From Altererythrobacter sp. ZODW24 (GTDB lineage: Bacteria; Pseudomonadota; Alphaproteobacteria; Sphingomonadales; Sphingomonadaceae): DNA of 64,000 bases. Positions 18,557 through 27,190 of this stretch are shown here, piece by piece. A program made the translations under genes and the position numbers. The notes under the pieces are model-generated. The model made no database searches. It was not told the DNA's origin and saw nothing but the letters and a program-made list of their open reading frames with translations. Where the stretch lies: NCBI RefSeq assembly GCF_003344885.1, contig NZ_CP031155.1, forward strand, positions 1,082,001 through 1,146,000. Reading direction: 5' to 3'. The number at the start of each line of letters is the position of its first letter. The first letter of the stretch is position 1.

Positions 18557-19882
18557 GTGACGATACACGACCGGCCGCCGCAGGTTACGACCGGCCTTAT
18601 CCATATCCTGCGTACTCAGGCGGAAAATCTCCCAAGTCCCGACATACCAGATTTCGCTGAGCCGTTTGATCGCTTTGGTGATGCGAGGGTTGTAATGCTG
18701 GGCGAAGCGACCCACGGAACGCATGAGTTTTACGCTGCACGGGCGCGGATAACCCGGCGTCTCATTGAACGGCACGGTTTTAATATTGTCGCTGTGGAGG
18801 GCGATTGGCCCGACATTGCTCGGATCGACGATTATGTTCGCTACAAAGCACCTCGACTGCGAAGCGGCGAACCTTTCATTCGTTTCCCGACATGGATGTG
18901 GCGCAATGAAGATGTTCTGGCCTTCGCCGATTGGCTGCGCGGTCACAATGCCGGTCTGCCAGAGGAGAAATGTACGAGCATGCGAGGGCTCGACTTATAT
19001 AGCTTGCGCGACTCCATCCACGCGGTGATCGAATATCTGGCCAAACATAATCCCGGAGATGCCGAGGAAGCGCGCCGCCGCTATGGCTGTCTCACCCCGT
19101 GGCAGGACGAACCCCAAGCCTATGGCAAGGCGGTCGAACGTGCCGGGTTGGGGGCCTGCGAAGATGGCGTCATTGCGCAGCTTGGCGATCTCTTGGACCA
19201 GCGCATGGATTTTATCGCCAAAGACGGTGAGTCCTATTTCAATGCCGAGCAGAATGCGCGGATCGTGCGATCTGCGGAACGCTATTATCGGTCGATGTAT
19301 CGCGGCGCGGCCGAAAGTTGGAATCTGCGCGACCGGCACATGTTCGACACGCTTCAGTCTTTGATGGCTCACAGGAAAGATGCGCGGGCAGTTATCTGGG
19401 CACATAATTCACATGTCGGCAATGCCTCCGCCACGGCAATGGGCTGGCAGGGCGAGTTCAACATTGGCGAATTGGTTCGGACGGCTTATGGCGATCAGGC
19501 TGTGCTGATCGGCTTTGGTACTGACCGGGGCACTGTGGCCGCCGCGTCCGACTGGGGCGGACCGATAGAAGTCAAGCGAGTCAGGCCTGCCCGTGACGAT
19601 AGCTGGGAAGCCGCTTTTCGTGGCACCGGCTTTGCCCGCAGCCTGACCGATTGGCGTGGGGGGCATAAGCAGGAACTGGTTTCGGCCTTGTCGGGATCCT
19701 TGCTCGAACGGGCGATCGGGGTCGTCTACCGACCGGAAAGCGAGCTCACGAGCCATTATTTCGAGGCCGTCCTTGCCGACCAATTCGACGCATTCGTATG
19801 GTTCGAGGAAAGCCGCGCCGTCACATCGCTGGGGCCAGAACGCCCGTATGGCGCGCCCGAGACCTGGCCGTTTGGATTATGA
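18557..19882 (+). CDS. Erythromycin esterase family protein
   Basis: 441 residues with a GTG start behind GGAGGTGA. Family motifs are LGEATHGTHEF (about 44-54), VAVEGDWPD (about 73-81) and WAHNSHVGNA (about 279-288), which carry the acidic and His residues of the EreA/EreB-type pocket. Most chromosomal members are not macrolide esterases; in this type of locus they travel with a phosphoribosyltransferase and an alpha/beta hydrolase, and the substrate is unknown. It is the first gene of a five-gene plus-strand operon behind an FNR/FixK box. Confidence 0.88.
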   Translation: MTIHDRPPQVTTGLIHILRTQAENLPSPDIPDFAEPFDRFGDARVVMLGEATHGTHEFYAARARITRRLIERHGFNIVAVEGDWPDIARIDDYVRYKAPRLRSGEPFIRFPTWMWRNEDVLAFADWLRGHNAGLPEEKCTSMRGLDLYSLRDSIHAVIEYLAKHNPGDAEEARRRYGCLTPWQDEPQAYGKAVERAGLGACEDGVIAQLGDLLDQRMDFIAKDGESYFNAEQNARIVRSAERYYRSMYRGAAESWNLRDRHMFDTLQSLMAHRKDARAVIWAHNSHVGNASATAMGWQGEFNIGELVRTAYGDQAVLIGFGTDRGTVAAASDWGGPIEVKRVRPARDDSWEAAFRGTGFARSLTDWRGGHKQELVSALSGSLLERAIGVVYRPESELTSHYFEAVLADQFDAFVWFEESRAVTSLGPERPYGAPETWPFGL

Positions 19883-20538
19883 GCACGGCCTGGCCGCCCC
19901 GGGACTGTATGGCAGTCGAAATTGGCGCGCCTCGTCTGGCCGCTTTCCTCGGAGTTCCTGACAATGCGCGAGGCATAGTGATTTTTGCGCATGGCAGCAG
20001 AAGCGGGCGGCTCAGCCCGCGCAACAATTATGTGGCGCAGCGGCTGCGCGGTGCCGGGTTTGCGACGCTCCTGCTCGATCTGCTTTCGCCAGAGGAAGAG
20101 CGTGACCGCAATAATGTATTTGATATTATCCTGCTCGCGTCGCGCCTGAAGCTTGCGGCCGACTGGGCACAAAATGATCCGGCCATCGGTCATTTGTCGA
20201 TCGGATATTTCGGCGCAAGCACAGGCGCCGGTGCGGCTTTGATGGCGGCAGCGGGGGATGCGCGTATCGGCGCAATTGTATCGCGTGGCGGGCGCGCCGA
20301 CATGGCGGGCGGGGAGGCTTTGGCCGCTGTCATTGCTCCTACCTTGCTCATTGTCGGCAGTCTCGACGGGGCAGTGACTGATCTCAATCAGGCGGCCTAT
20401 GATGCCATGCACTGCGAACGGGAACTAGCGATCGTGCCGGATGCCGGACACCTCTTCGAGGAGCCGGGAAAGCTGAGCGAGGTCGTGATGCTGGCCAGCG
20501 GTTGGTTTCAGAAACATCCTGGCAGTGGCAGGGCATGA
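19879..20538 (+). CDS. Dienelactone hydrolase-like alpha/beta hydrolase
   Basis: 219 residues from ATG 19879, which overlaps the upstream stop by 4 nt. The fold shows VIFAHGSRSGR (oxyanion region, about 35-45), the nucleophile elbow GYFGASTGAGAA (Ser about 117) and the late His in VPDAGHLFEE. The elbow G-A-S-T-G is typical of the phosphoribosyltransferase-linked alpha/beta hydrolase group. The substrate is unknown. Its stop overlaps the start of the phosphoribosyltransferase gene by 4 nt; in other bacteria the two domains are sometimes fused, which supports a joint function. Confidence 0.87.
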   Translation: MSTAWPPRDCMAVEIGAPRLAAFLGVPDNARGIVIFAHGSRSGRLSPRNNYVAQRLRGAGFATLLLDLLSPEEERDRNNVFDIILLASRLKLAADWAQNDPAIGHLSIGYFGASTGAGAALMAAAGDARIGAIVSRGGRADMAGGEALAAVIAPTLLIVGSLDGAVTDLNQAAYDAMHCERELAIVPDAGHLFEEPGKLSEVVMLASGWFQKHPGSGRA

Positions 20539-21203
20539 CCGACGGCCGCTTCGCCAACCGCCAGCAAGCAGGGCGGCTGCTTGCCGAAGAGCTGCGGAAA
20601 ATGATGCTGACGGAACCCGTCATACTCGCACTACCGCGCGGGGGTGTTCCTCTTGGCTATGAAGTCGCCAAGGCTCTCAAAGCGCCGCTCGATATCATCA
20701 TGGTGCGTAAGATCGGCGCGCCGGGTCACGAGGAGTACGGCATCGGCGCAGTGGTCGATGGCGCATCGCCGCAAATCGTCATCGATCACGATATCGCCCG
20801 GATGGTCGGGGCAAAAGATGCCTATATCCAGCGCGAGGTAGAGACCCAACTGGCAGAGATCGAAAGACGGCGCGCGATATATCGCACGGAACCGCCGGTG
20901 CCGTTAGCAGGCCGCTCTGTCGTGATTGTCGATGACGGGATAGCGACCGGTGGTACCGTGCGGGCAGCGCTGCAGGCACTCACGCGTTCCGGAGCGGCGC
21001 AGATCATCCTTGCAGTGCCGGTAGCTCCTGCATCCACTTTGCGTGATCTTGCCGCCATGTGCGATCAGACCGTGTGCCTGATGACGCCCGAACCGTTTTA
21101 CGCAGTCGGAGCTCACTACGCAGAATTCGGCCAGACGAAGGATGCAGAAGTCGTTGAGCTATTGTCAGCAGCAAAGGCTTGGGCAGAACCGAAGGAAAAT
21201 TGA
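20535..21203 (+). CDS. Phosphoribosyltransferase family protein
   Basis: 222 residues from ATG 20535. The type I PRT fold is shown by LALPRGGVPLGYEVA near the N-terminus, by VRKIGAPGHEEYGIGAV, and by the PRPP loop VIVDDGIATGGT (about 130-141). It would transfer or phosphorolyse a ribosyl 5-phosphate group, but the base is unknown. The alpha/beta hydrolase and erythromycin-esterase-like partners upstream and the PRPP synthetase at 9661 suggest a dedicated PRPP-dependent pathway under FNR/FixK control. Confidence 0.88.
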   Translation: MTDGRFANRQQAGRLLAEELRKMMLTEPVILALPRGGVPLGYEVAKALKAPLDIIMVRKIGAPGHEEYGIGAVVDGASPQIVIDHDIARMVGAKDAYIQREVETQLAEIERRRAIYRTEPPVPLAGRSVVIVDDGIATGGTVRAALQALTRSGAAQIILAVPVAPASTLRDLAAMCDQTVCLMTPEPFYAVGAHYAEFGQTKDAEVVELLSAAKAWAEPKEN

Positions 21204-21301
21204 TCAAAGGAGGACCGTACTCCGGCTCCAGTCTTATCAAGAAAGAGAATTACCAGCTTACGGATATTTACGCATTTGGGAAACATGACCAGCAAACGAT
21301 C

Positions 21302-21886
21302 ATGTTTTTTATGAGCAGGATATTGATCTTGAACGGCCATCCACATGATGGCCCTGAGCACTTCGTCCACGCCCTCGCCAGCGCATATGAGGCTGGGGCC
21401 AGCGCGCGACATGAAGTGCGGCGGATCGACATAGCGAAGCTTGATTTTCCGATCCTGCGTGATCCAACCGATTGGAAATCTAGGGAATTGCCGTCGGGTC
21501 TTCGCGAGGCACAGGAAGCACTTGCTTGGGCGAACCATCTGGTGGTTCTCTATCCCTTGTGGCTCGGTGATATGCCCGCATTGCTGAAGGGTTTTCTTGA
21601 ACAGATTGCCCGTCCCGGCATTGCTATGGAACCAAAGCAAAACGGCTTGTATCAAAAACTGCTTACCGGAAAATCGGCCCGCGTTTTCGTCACCATGGGG
21701 ATGCCAAGAGCAGCGTATATGCTGTTTTTCAGAGGGCACAGCGTCAAGAGTTTCAAGCGCAATATCCTGAAGTTCGTGGGTATCAAACCGGTGCGCCTGT
21801 CGATCGTCGGCAATGTCGAAGGGAGCAATGCCGCGCGCCAGAAATGGTTGCAACGGGCCGAACGACTCGGCCGCCGGGGCAAGTAG
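21302..21886 (+). CDS. NAD(P)H oxidoreductase, flavodoxin-like quinone reductase family
   Basis: 194 residues from ATG 21302 (or 191 from 21311). The core is ILILNGHPHDGPEHF (flavin phosphate loop), followed by VVLYPLWLGDMPALLKGFLEQI (about 79-100), the classic WdaB/MdaB/KefF-type segment. It is an FMN- or FAD-dependent reductase of quinones or nitro compounds. A gap of 98 bp after the phosphoribosyltransferase gene carries no clear promoter or terminator, so cotranscription is likely. The C-terminal VEGSNAARQKWLQRA is the usual end of the family. Confidence 0.85.
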   Translation: MFFMSRILILNGHPHDGPEHFVHALASAYEAGASARHEVRRIDIAKLDFPILRDPTDWKSRELPSGLREAQEALAWANHLVVLYPLWLGDMPALLKGFLEQIARPGIAMEPKQNGLYQKLLTGKSARVFVTMGMPRAAYMLFFRGHSVKSFKRNILKFVGIKPVRLSIVGNVEGSNAARQKWLQRAERLGRRGK

Positions 21887-21895
21887 ACAAGGCTC

Positions 21896-22897
21896 ATGTC
21901 GGCAACGCCGCTCACCATGCGTGCCATGCAGCTTGATCGGCCCGGTAGGCCTCTGCGCTTGACCCAGCGCCCGGTTGCGTCGCCCAATCCAGAAGAATTG
22001 CTCGTTGAGGTTTCAGCCTGCGGCGTGTGCCGGACCGATCTTCACGTTGTCGACGGCGATATCACGGGCAAGCTGCCGATTGTGCCGGGTCACGAAATTG
22101 TCGGGCGGGTTATCGCGATGGGCGGTAATGTTCGCCAGTTCGCAGTCGGACAACGCATCGGCATACCGTGGCTGGGGCACACTTGCGGTCATTGCCTGTA
22201 TTGCAGCCTTGGTGAGGAAAACCTGTGCGATGATCCGCAGTTCACTGGTTTCACTCGCGATGGCGGCTTCGCCAGTCATGTTGTTGCCGATGCGCGCTAT
22301 TGCTATGCCATTCCCGATCGGTTCAGCGATGCAGAAGCAGCGCCGCTGCTGTGCGCCGGGTTGATCGGTTATCGCTCCTTGCGCATGGCAGGCGGCGCAC
22401 AACGCATCGGCTTTTACGGCTTTGGTGCCGCCGCGCATATTCTTACCCAGATCGCGGTTTGGCAAAAGCGGGAAGTATACGCATTCGTCAAACCGGGTGA
22501 CCAGGCAGGAGAGCATTTCGCCCGCTCTTTGGGATGTGTCTGGGCCGGGGGATCAGACGAAACCCCTCCATTCGAGTTGGACGCAGCGATCATTTTCGCG
22601 CCGGTTGGAGAATTGGTTCCGCTCGCGCTGCGCGCGCTGCGCAAGGGCGGCAGAGTGATCTGCGCCGGTATTCACATGAGCGACATACCGGCCTTCCCTT
22701 ACCGCGACCTGTGGCACGAGAAGTGCATCCGATCAGTTGCCAATCTAACCCGCAGGGACGGCGAGGAATTCTTTGATCTTCTAACCCGCGCCCCGGTTGA
22801 AAGCGTGGTCACAATTTTCCCGCTGGAGGCAGCAAATGAAGCGCTGGATCAATTGCGCGCAGGACAGATTGAAGGTGCGGCGGTTCTCATACCCTGA
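21896..22897 (+). CDS. Zinc-dependent alcohol dehydrogenase
   Basis: 333 residues of the medium-chain dehydrogenase family. Catalytic zinc ligands are in CGVCRTDLH and PGHEIVG, and structural zinc cysteines in CGHCLYCSLGEENLC (about 97-111). The nucleotide-binding loop is GFYGFGAAAH, a variant of GxGxxG seen in the AdhA-like subgroup of zinc-binding alcohol dehydrogenases. It probably oxidises or reduces short aldehydes and alcohols with NAD(P)H. It is the last gene of the FNR/FixK-box operon, 9 nt after the oxidoreductase, which fits a role in fermentative or redox-balancing metabolism. Confidence 0.88.
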   Translation: MSATPLTMRAMQLDRPGRPLRLTQRPVASPNPEELLVEVSACGVCRTDLHVVDGDITGKLPIVPGHEIVGRVIAMGGNVRQFAVGQRIGIPWLGHTCGHCLYCSLGEENLCDDPQFTGFTRDGGFASHVVADARYCYAIPDRFSDAEAAPLLCAGLIGYRSLRMAGGAQRIGFYGFGAAAHILTQIAVWQKREVYAFVKPGDQAGEHFARSLGCVWAGGSDETPPFELDAAIIFAPVGELVPLALRALRKGGRVICAGIHMSDIPAFPYRDLWHEKCIRSVANLTRRDGEEFFDLLTRAPVESVVTIFPLEAANEALDQLRAGQIEGAAVLIP

Positions 22898-23309
22898 AAG
22901 TCGAACAAGGCCCTCCGCATATTTGCGTAGTGATCGCTCCTGGCCGAGCGCGCTACGCATTATTTAAGCCGCCTCAATCGGGCGGAGATTGCAGTCAGTC
23001 TGCTTTCAGTTCGCAAGGCGCGCAAAGCCGACCTTCCGCTAACGGCCCAATACCAGCCGAACGGCACTTCCGCTTGGGTTTCCGGAAATTGCCTGCTGGA
23101 AGTGGTGGTGCAGTTGACAGTCACGAGCGAACTCGTCTCTAGAACGAGTTTCCTGTCAAACAGGGAATTAAATCGCCCGTAACAGGGTCCTATATCAGCA
23201 GAACGGGGCTTATTCTCCCTAGGAACAGAGAAAACCAGTGTCAGTTTTTTCCTGACGCCGTGGTGACGTGACCAGACTCGTTGTTGGGGAAACCAATGAA
23301 CCGTAGCTC
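22898..23309. other. Convergent intergenic region with dispersed repeat and hairpins
   Basis: About 410 bp between the convergent alcohol dehydrogenase and GST genes; I see no gene in it. It holds repeat copy B (22988-23051), an inverted repeat AACTCGT...ACGAGTT (23130-23150) and a weaker one around TTCCTGT...ACAGGGAA (about 23150-23170). These could end transcription from either side, but no clean hairpin plus T-run is visible. Confidence 0.55.
22988..23051 (+). repeat. Dispersed intergenic repeat, copy B
   Basis: Matches copy A (4250-4313) at 58 of 64 positions. It ends TTCCGCTAACGGCCCAAT, and this end recurs at 44391 and, degenerate, at about 49706 on the other strand. It lies between convergent genes. 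Confidence 0.8.
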
Positions 23310-24113
23310 TTATGCAAGCGGCTTCTTTACTTTTAGCATCTCTTTGATGGCCGGCCAGCACTCTGCACTATTCCCGCTCATCTTGGCGATCATATCACCG
23401 TCAATCCATTCCGAAATTGCAGCTGCATAGCTCGGGCGCGATCGCATTCGGTCATACCATTTCGCAACACTGCCATGGGCGTCTATCATCGGCTTCATGG
23501 AGAGATGCTCCAGCCGCAACACATAAGGCAGCGCCGAAGTATCAGCTAGGCTCAGGTTCGCACCAGCTAGCCAGTCATACGATGATAGAGCGCTCTCCAT
23601 TTGGTCCAAGAAGGCGGCAAACCGGTATAATGCTTCGGCAAATTCGGGTGCCTGGGTGCCATAAGTCAGAACACTTCGCTTCGCTTCGCGTGACCGCGGA
23701 TCAGGAATTTTCGCAACATGCGCGTCGATTGCCTCTTGGCCGCCGCTCGCAATTGTACTGCGAGGGCCGACAGCAAAAGTCAGCGTTCCAGCAAACGCGT
23801 GCAGCCGGTCAATCGCTAGGGTCCATAACCGCGTAGCATGGGCTTGCGCCGGCACCGCTGAAATCAAGGAGGGATCGGGAAATGCGTGATCGAGATACTC
23901 GCCGATCAGCGTGGATTCGATGATCACGGTTCCGTCATCAACCAGAGTTGGGACCACGTGATTGGGATTGAGCGTCACGTAGTGGGGCGCGTGTTGTTCT
24001 CCAGCGAACAAGTCGACCAATTCCGAACGAAACGTCAGGCCCTTCTCTGCGAAAGCCAGCCGAACCTTTTGTGAACAGGTCGATTGCGGAGAATGATATA
24101 GGGTTAGGCTCAT
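23310..24113 (-). CDS. Glutathione S-transferase
   Basis: 267 residues. The N-terminal thioredoxin-fold domain has SPQSTCSQKVRLAFAEKG (possible Ser/Cys active site, about 8-25) and the glutathione-binding NPNHVVPTLVDDGTVIIES (about 49-67). The C-terminal helical domain includes the conserved LSLADTSALPYV (about 188-199). It is the last gene of the catabolic operon, overlapping the dioxygenase stop. A GST here could isomerise a maleyl-type ring-cleavage product or split an ether, as in sphingomonad aromatic pathways, but its substrate is not evident. Confidence 0.87.
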   Translation of the reverse strand: MSLTLYHSPQSTCSQKVRLAFAEKGLTFRSELVDLFAGEQHAPHYVTLNPNHVVPTLVDDGTVIIESTLIGEYLDHAFPDPSLISAVPAQAHATRLWTLAIDRLHAFAGTLTFAVGPRSTIASGGQEAIDAHVAKIPDPRSREAKRSVLTYGTQAPEFAEALYRFAAFLDQMESALSSYDWLAGANLSLADTSALPYVLRLEHLSMKPMIDAHGSVAKWYDRMRSRPSYAAAISEWIDGDMIAKMSGNSAECWPAIKEMLKVKKPLA

Positions 24114-25012
24114 GTGGGTCTCTCCAAAGTCCTGGTTTTGGGCGCGATATAGAACTTCATCGATCCGGTGAGGAATTCTGGCGGCAAGCGGTCGCGCGCC
24201 TCTAACCAGTCTGGCATCGCACCTTTATCAGAGCAGCGTTCAAAGTGGATTACGAGCTCTTCGCGAACCGCAAACGCTGCATCACGGTCAAGCCACGGGT
24301 CATCATCAGGGAACAGTTCCGTGACAATCTGATGATAGCCTTTCGCCTCGACTATCACGTGCAAATGCGCCGGACGCCACGCCTCTCGGCCCAATAGCCG
24401 CAGCATCTCGCCTGCCACACCGTCTGTTGGGACAGTGTAAGGGACGGGCCGAGTAGTTGTGAATGCGTATCGCCCCTGCGCATCCGTACGAAGAATGCCG
24501 TGGTAGTTCCGACCGCGCTGCTGGCTGTCTTGAGCCGCATAGAGGCCGTTGTCAGCGTTCTGCCACAGATCAAGCGTGGCCCCGGCTACCGGTTCGCCGG
24601 TTGCGGCATCGAACACACCACCTGTCATCACGAGCACCTCGCCCGGCTGCCCCTTCCACAGATCACCGCCATTGGGCAGTTTTGGAGCTCTGCGCTGATG
24701 GAATGGGCCAAGCACAGAAGACGGCGTCGCACTCTCCTGTGCGGAAATCATATTGACCAGCGAGGAGATGCCCAACATGTCCGAGAGCAGGCTGAACTCG
24801 TTGCGTGCGTCGCCACTGGTCTCACCCGCTCGCGCTAGTGCGGCGATACCTGCGCGCCATTCGTCATTGCTAAGCTGCGTTTTGATCACGAAATCGTGGA
24901 GCGCCGTGGCGAGGCTGACGAGCATGTCGCGTGTCCGGGAATCCGGCGCATTGGCAGACGCATCGGCAAATGCGGCGCTGATCGTACCGGGGCGGACGCT
25001 GCGCATAGTCAT
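24110..25012 (-). CDS. Intradiol ring-cleavage dioxygenase (hydroxyquinol/catechol 1,2-dioxygenase type)
   Basis: 300 residues. A helical N-terminal domain (1-100) with dimerising character is followed by the beta-sandwich core. Iron ligands are visible as Tyr in WQNADNGLY (about 163), Tyr in RPVPYTVPTDG (about 196) and two His in WRPAHLHVI (about 219-221), the 2-Tyr/2-His non-haem Fe(III) set. It opens a catechol or hydroxyquinol ring between the hydroxyls using O2. It is shorter than long CatA forms (about 310) but complete. It sits in the large operon between GST and FGE. Confidence 0.88.
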   Translation of the reverse strand: MTMRSVRPGTISAAFADASANAPDSRTRDMLVSLATALHDFVIKTQLSNDEWRAGIAALARAGETSGDARNEFSLLSDMLGISSLVNMISAQESATPSSVLGPFHQRRAPKLPNGGDLWKGQPGEVLVMTGGVFDAATGEPVAGATLDLWQNADNGLYAAQDSQQRGRNYHGILRTDAQGRYAFTTTRPVPYTVPTDGVAGEMLRLLGREAWRPAHLHVIVEAKGYHQIVTELFPDDDPWLDRDAAFAVREELVIHFERCSDKGAMPDWLEARDRLPPEFLTGSMKFYIAPKTRTLERPT

Positions 25013-25031
25013 CCCTGCGTCTCAGCCGGTG

Positions 25032-25856
25032 TCACTGGCTACCCTGCGGCGTTGAGACAGTGCGGAATCCCACGTGGCTGGTACCAAGGCCCAATTCTTG
25101 TGCCTGCCAAGCGGCTGGCCTCGCCCTGCGGCAATAATTATCGGCGCATAGGTAGGAGCCGCCCTTGATCACATGCCCGCCCTCGGTGATCGAGCTGGTC
25201 AGCTCCCAAACGTTGCCTGTCATGTCGAACAGCCCAAAGCCGTTCGGTTCAAAGCATCCGACAGGCGCCAAACCTGCGTAGCCGTCTTCAGCGCTGTCAT
25301 ATGCCGGAAATACACCCTGCCAGCTATTGGAGGCCGGCTGATGCGCACCCCCGCCCTGCGCCGCATATTCCCATTGTTCCGCACTTGGCAAAGCGCGTCC
25401 GGCCCATTTGGCATAGGCGGCTGCATCCTCGTAAGCGACCTGCACAACCGGATAGTCCAACTTGTCAGTGATCGAGGAGCCCGGGCCATCAGGGTGCCGC
25501 CACGAGGCGCCGTCTTTCCAGCGCCACCAGCTCGGGTTGCCGGGTGTGGGGATGGTGAACACGGCAGAACCGGGCTTCCCGGTTTCGGGTGCCGGTTTCT
25601 CAGCCACGGTCACATGGTTGGTGTCGGCCACAAATGCGGCGAATTGCCGGTTTGTGACCTCGGAAGGATCAATGTCGAAAGCCGCAACCGCAACTTTGCG
25701 CGGCGGCCCTTCTTCGGGGTAGATTGCGCCCTTCCCCATCTCGAAACTGCCGCCAGCGATCGCAACCGGAACATCTGAGGGGGTCCTGCAGCTTTGCTCA
25801 TCCGCTGCACAACCCGCCAAAGACATGACAGTGATAAAGAACAAAATCTGTTTCAT
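25032..25856 (-). CDS. Formylglycine-generating enzyme family lipoprotein
   Basis: 274 residues. The N-terminus is a lipoprotein signal with lipobox LAGC (Cys16), so the enzyme is predicted in the envelope. The SUMF1/FGE fold starts at [13 protein letters not shown]. The C-terminal [13 protein letters not shown] carries the two catalytic cysteines (about C237 and C242) of true FGE, which bind copper and oxidise a sulfatase Cys to formylglycine with O2. Many SUMF1-fold proteins lack them, so their presence supports real sulfatase maturation. Two CxPxR sulfatases lie in the same island (33838 and 41921). Confidence 0.88.
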   Translation of the reverse strand: MKQILFFITVMSLAGCAADEQSCRTPSDVPVAIAGGSFEMGKGAIYPEEGPPRKVAVAAFDIDPSEVTNRQFAAFVADTNHVTVAEKPAPETGKPGSAVFTIPTPGNPSWWRWKDGASWRHPDGPGSSITDKLDYPVVQVAYEDAAAYAKWAGRALPSAEQWEYAAQGGGAHQPASNSWQGVFPAYDSAEDGYAGLAPVGCFEPNGFGLFDMTGNVWELTSSITEGGHVIKGGSYLCADNYCRRARPAAWQAQELGLGTSHVGFRTVSTPQGSQ

Positions 25857-26491
25857 TCGATAACGATATTCGCCTCGGTCTTGTCTCTGACTTCATCGAT
25901 GGAAACCCCGTCCGCAAGCTCGGTGAGATGAAACTGGCGCGGAAGGCCCTGGCGGGTGAATACACCAAGATCGGTAATGACCATATCGATGCAGTTCTGA
26001 CCGGTAAGCGGCAAGGTACATGCGCGCAGAAACTTACTGTCGCCGGCACGATTGGTGTGGTCAAATAGCGCGATGCAACGCTTCACCCCCGCGACCAGAT
26101 CCATCGCGCCGCCCATGCCCTTGACCATTTTTCCTGGGATCATCCAGTTCGCGATGTCGCCGTTTTCAGCAACCTCCATCGCGCCCAATATCGATAGATC
26201 GATATGACCGCCACGGATCATCCCGAAACTGGTCGCGCTGTCGAAGAAGCTGGACTTGGGCAACGTCGTGATCGTTTGCTTGCCCGCATTAATGAGGTCA
26301 GGGTCTTCGTCACCGGCGAGAGGGAAAGGCCCCATACCCAGCATCCCGTTTTCCGACTGAAGTGTTACGCTTACGCCGTCTGGAATGTGGTTGGCGACGA
26401 GAGTCGGGATGCCGATACCAAGGTTCACATAGAAGCCATCCTCAAGTTCCTGCGAAGCGCGAGCGGCCATCTGATCGCGTGTCCATGCCAT
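25853..26491 (-). CDS. 3-oxoacid CoA-transferase subunit B
   Basis: 212 residues of the ScoB/PcaJ family. The active-site glutamate lies in [14 protein letters not shown] (about 44-57), which forms the covalent glutamyl-CoA. Other typical text is [14 protein letters not shown] and [14 protein letters not shown]. With subunit A it moves CoA from succinyl-CoA to acetoacetate or another 3-oxo acid. It shares one base with the subunit A stop (TAATG) and overlaps the FGE start, so expression is coupled. In this operon acetoacetate from the BKACE reaction is a likely acceptor. Confidence 0.92.
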   Translation of the reverse strand: MAWTRDQMAARASQELEDGFYVNLGIGIPTLVANHIPDGVSVTLQSENGMLGMGPFPLAGDEDPDLINAGKQTITTLPKSSFFDSATSFGMIRGGHIDLSILGAMEVAENGDIANWMIPGKMVKGMGGAMDLVAGVKRCIALFDHTNRAGDSKFLRACTLPLTGQNCIDMVITDLGVFTRQGLPRQFHLTELADGVSIDEVRDKTEANIVIE

Positions 26492-27189
26492 TATGCCCGC
26501 TCCCTGACGGTAAGTTGTTCGATCCTCTTTTCAGACACAGTCTTGACGAGCCTTTGAACAAAGATACCGGGTGTATGGATAAAGTTTGGATCAAGCGAAC
26601 CCACAGGTACGATCTCCTCGACTTCTGCCACGGTCACGTTTCCGGCCATTGCCATCATTGGAGAGAAATTGCGGGCGGTCGCGTTGAAGATCAGATTGCC
26701 CTCTGCGTCGCCCTTCCACGCCTTGATGATAGACAGATCAGCCTTCAGCCCGGTTTCCATAATGTAATCCTCACCATCAAAGGACTTGGCTTCCTTGCCT
26801 TCAGCCACCAGCGTTCCGACGCCCGTTTTGGTGTAGAAGCCGGGAATGCCGGCCCCTCCCGCGCGGATACGTTCGGCCAAGGTCCCTTGCGGATTGAACT
26901 CAAGCTCCAGCTCGCCAGAGAGATATTGGCGCTCGAACTCTTTGTTCTCGCCGACGTATGAAGAGATCATCTTCGCGATCTGCCGCGTTTCCAGCAATTG
27001 CCCAAGGCCAAAGCCATCCACCCCGGCATTGTTCGAAATAACTGTCAGCCCGCCAGCCCCGCTGTCACGTAGCGCAGCGATAAGGTTTTCCGGTATGCCG
27101 CACAGCCCAAAGCCGCCCGACATTACTGACATCCCGTCAAAGGTCAGGCCCGCTAGCGCAGCAGCAGGACTCTCATAGACTTTGCCCAT
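26491..27189 (-). CDS. 3-oxoacid CoA-transferase subunit A
   Basis: 232 residues from ATG 27189 ([12 protein letters not shown]); a longer upstream frame overlaps the BKACE gene and is not used. The [16 protein letters not shown] motif (about 25-40) and [16 protein letters not shown] identify the ScoA/PcaI subunit with its CoA-binding region. It forms the heteromeric CoA-transferase with subunit B. It begins 1 bp after the BKACE stop in the same operon, an arrangement that suits removal of acetoacetate made by BKACE. Confidence 0.92.
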   Translation of the reverse strand: MGKVYESPAAALAGLTFDGMSVMSGGFGLCGIPENLIAALRDSGAGGLTVISNNAGVDGFGLGQLLETRQIAKMISSYVGENKEFERQYLSGELELEFNPQGTLAERIRAGGAGIPGFYTKTGVGTLVAEGKEAKSFDGEDYIMETGLKADLSIIKAWKGDAEGNLIFNATARNFSPMMAMAGNVTVAEVEEIVPVGSLDPNFIHTPGIFVQRLVKTVSEKRIEQLTVRERA

Positions 27190-27190
27190 G

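Noticed and set aside
18557-19882. Macrolide resistance gene
   Set aside because: The erythromycin esterase fold is clear, but the gene is an operonic chromosomal member with a phosphoribosyltransferase and an FNR/FixK box, not a mobile resistance cassette.
23239-23256. Terminator hairpin GTCAG...CTGAC with a T-rich loop
   Set aside because: The stem is only 5 bp and the T-run lies in the loop rather than after the stem on either strand, so it is not a convincing intrinsic terminator.
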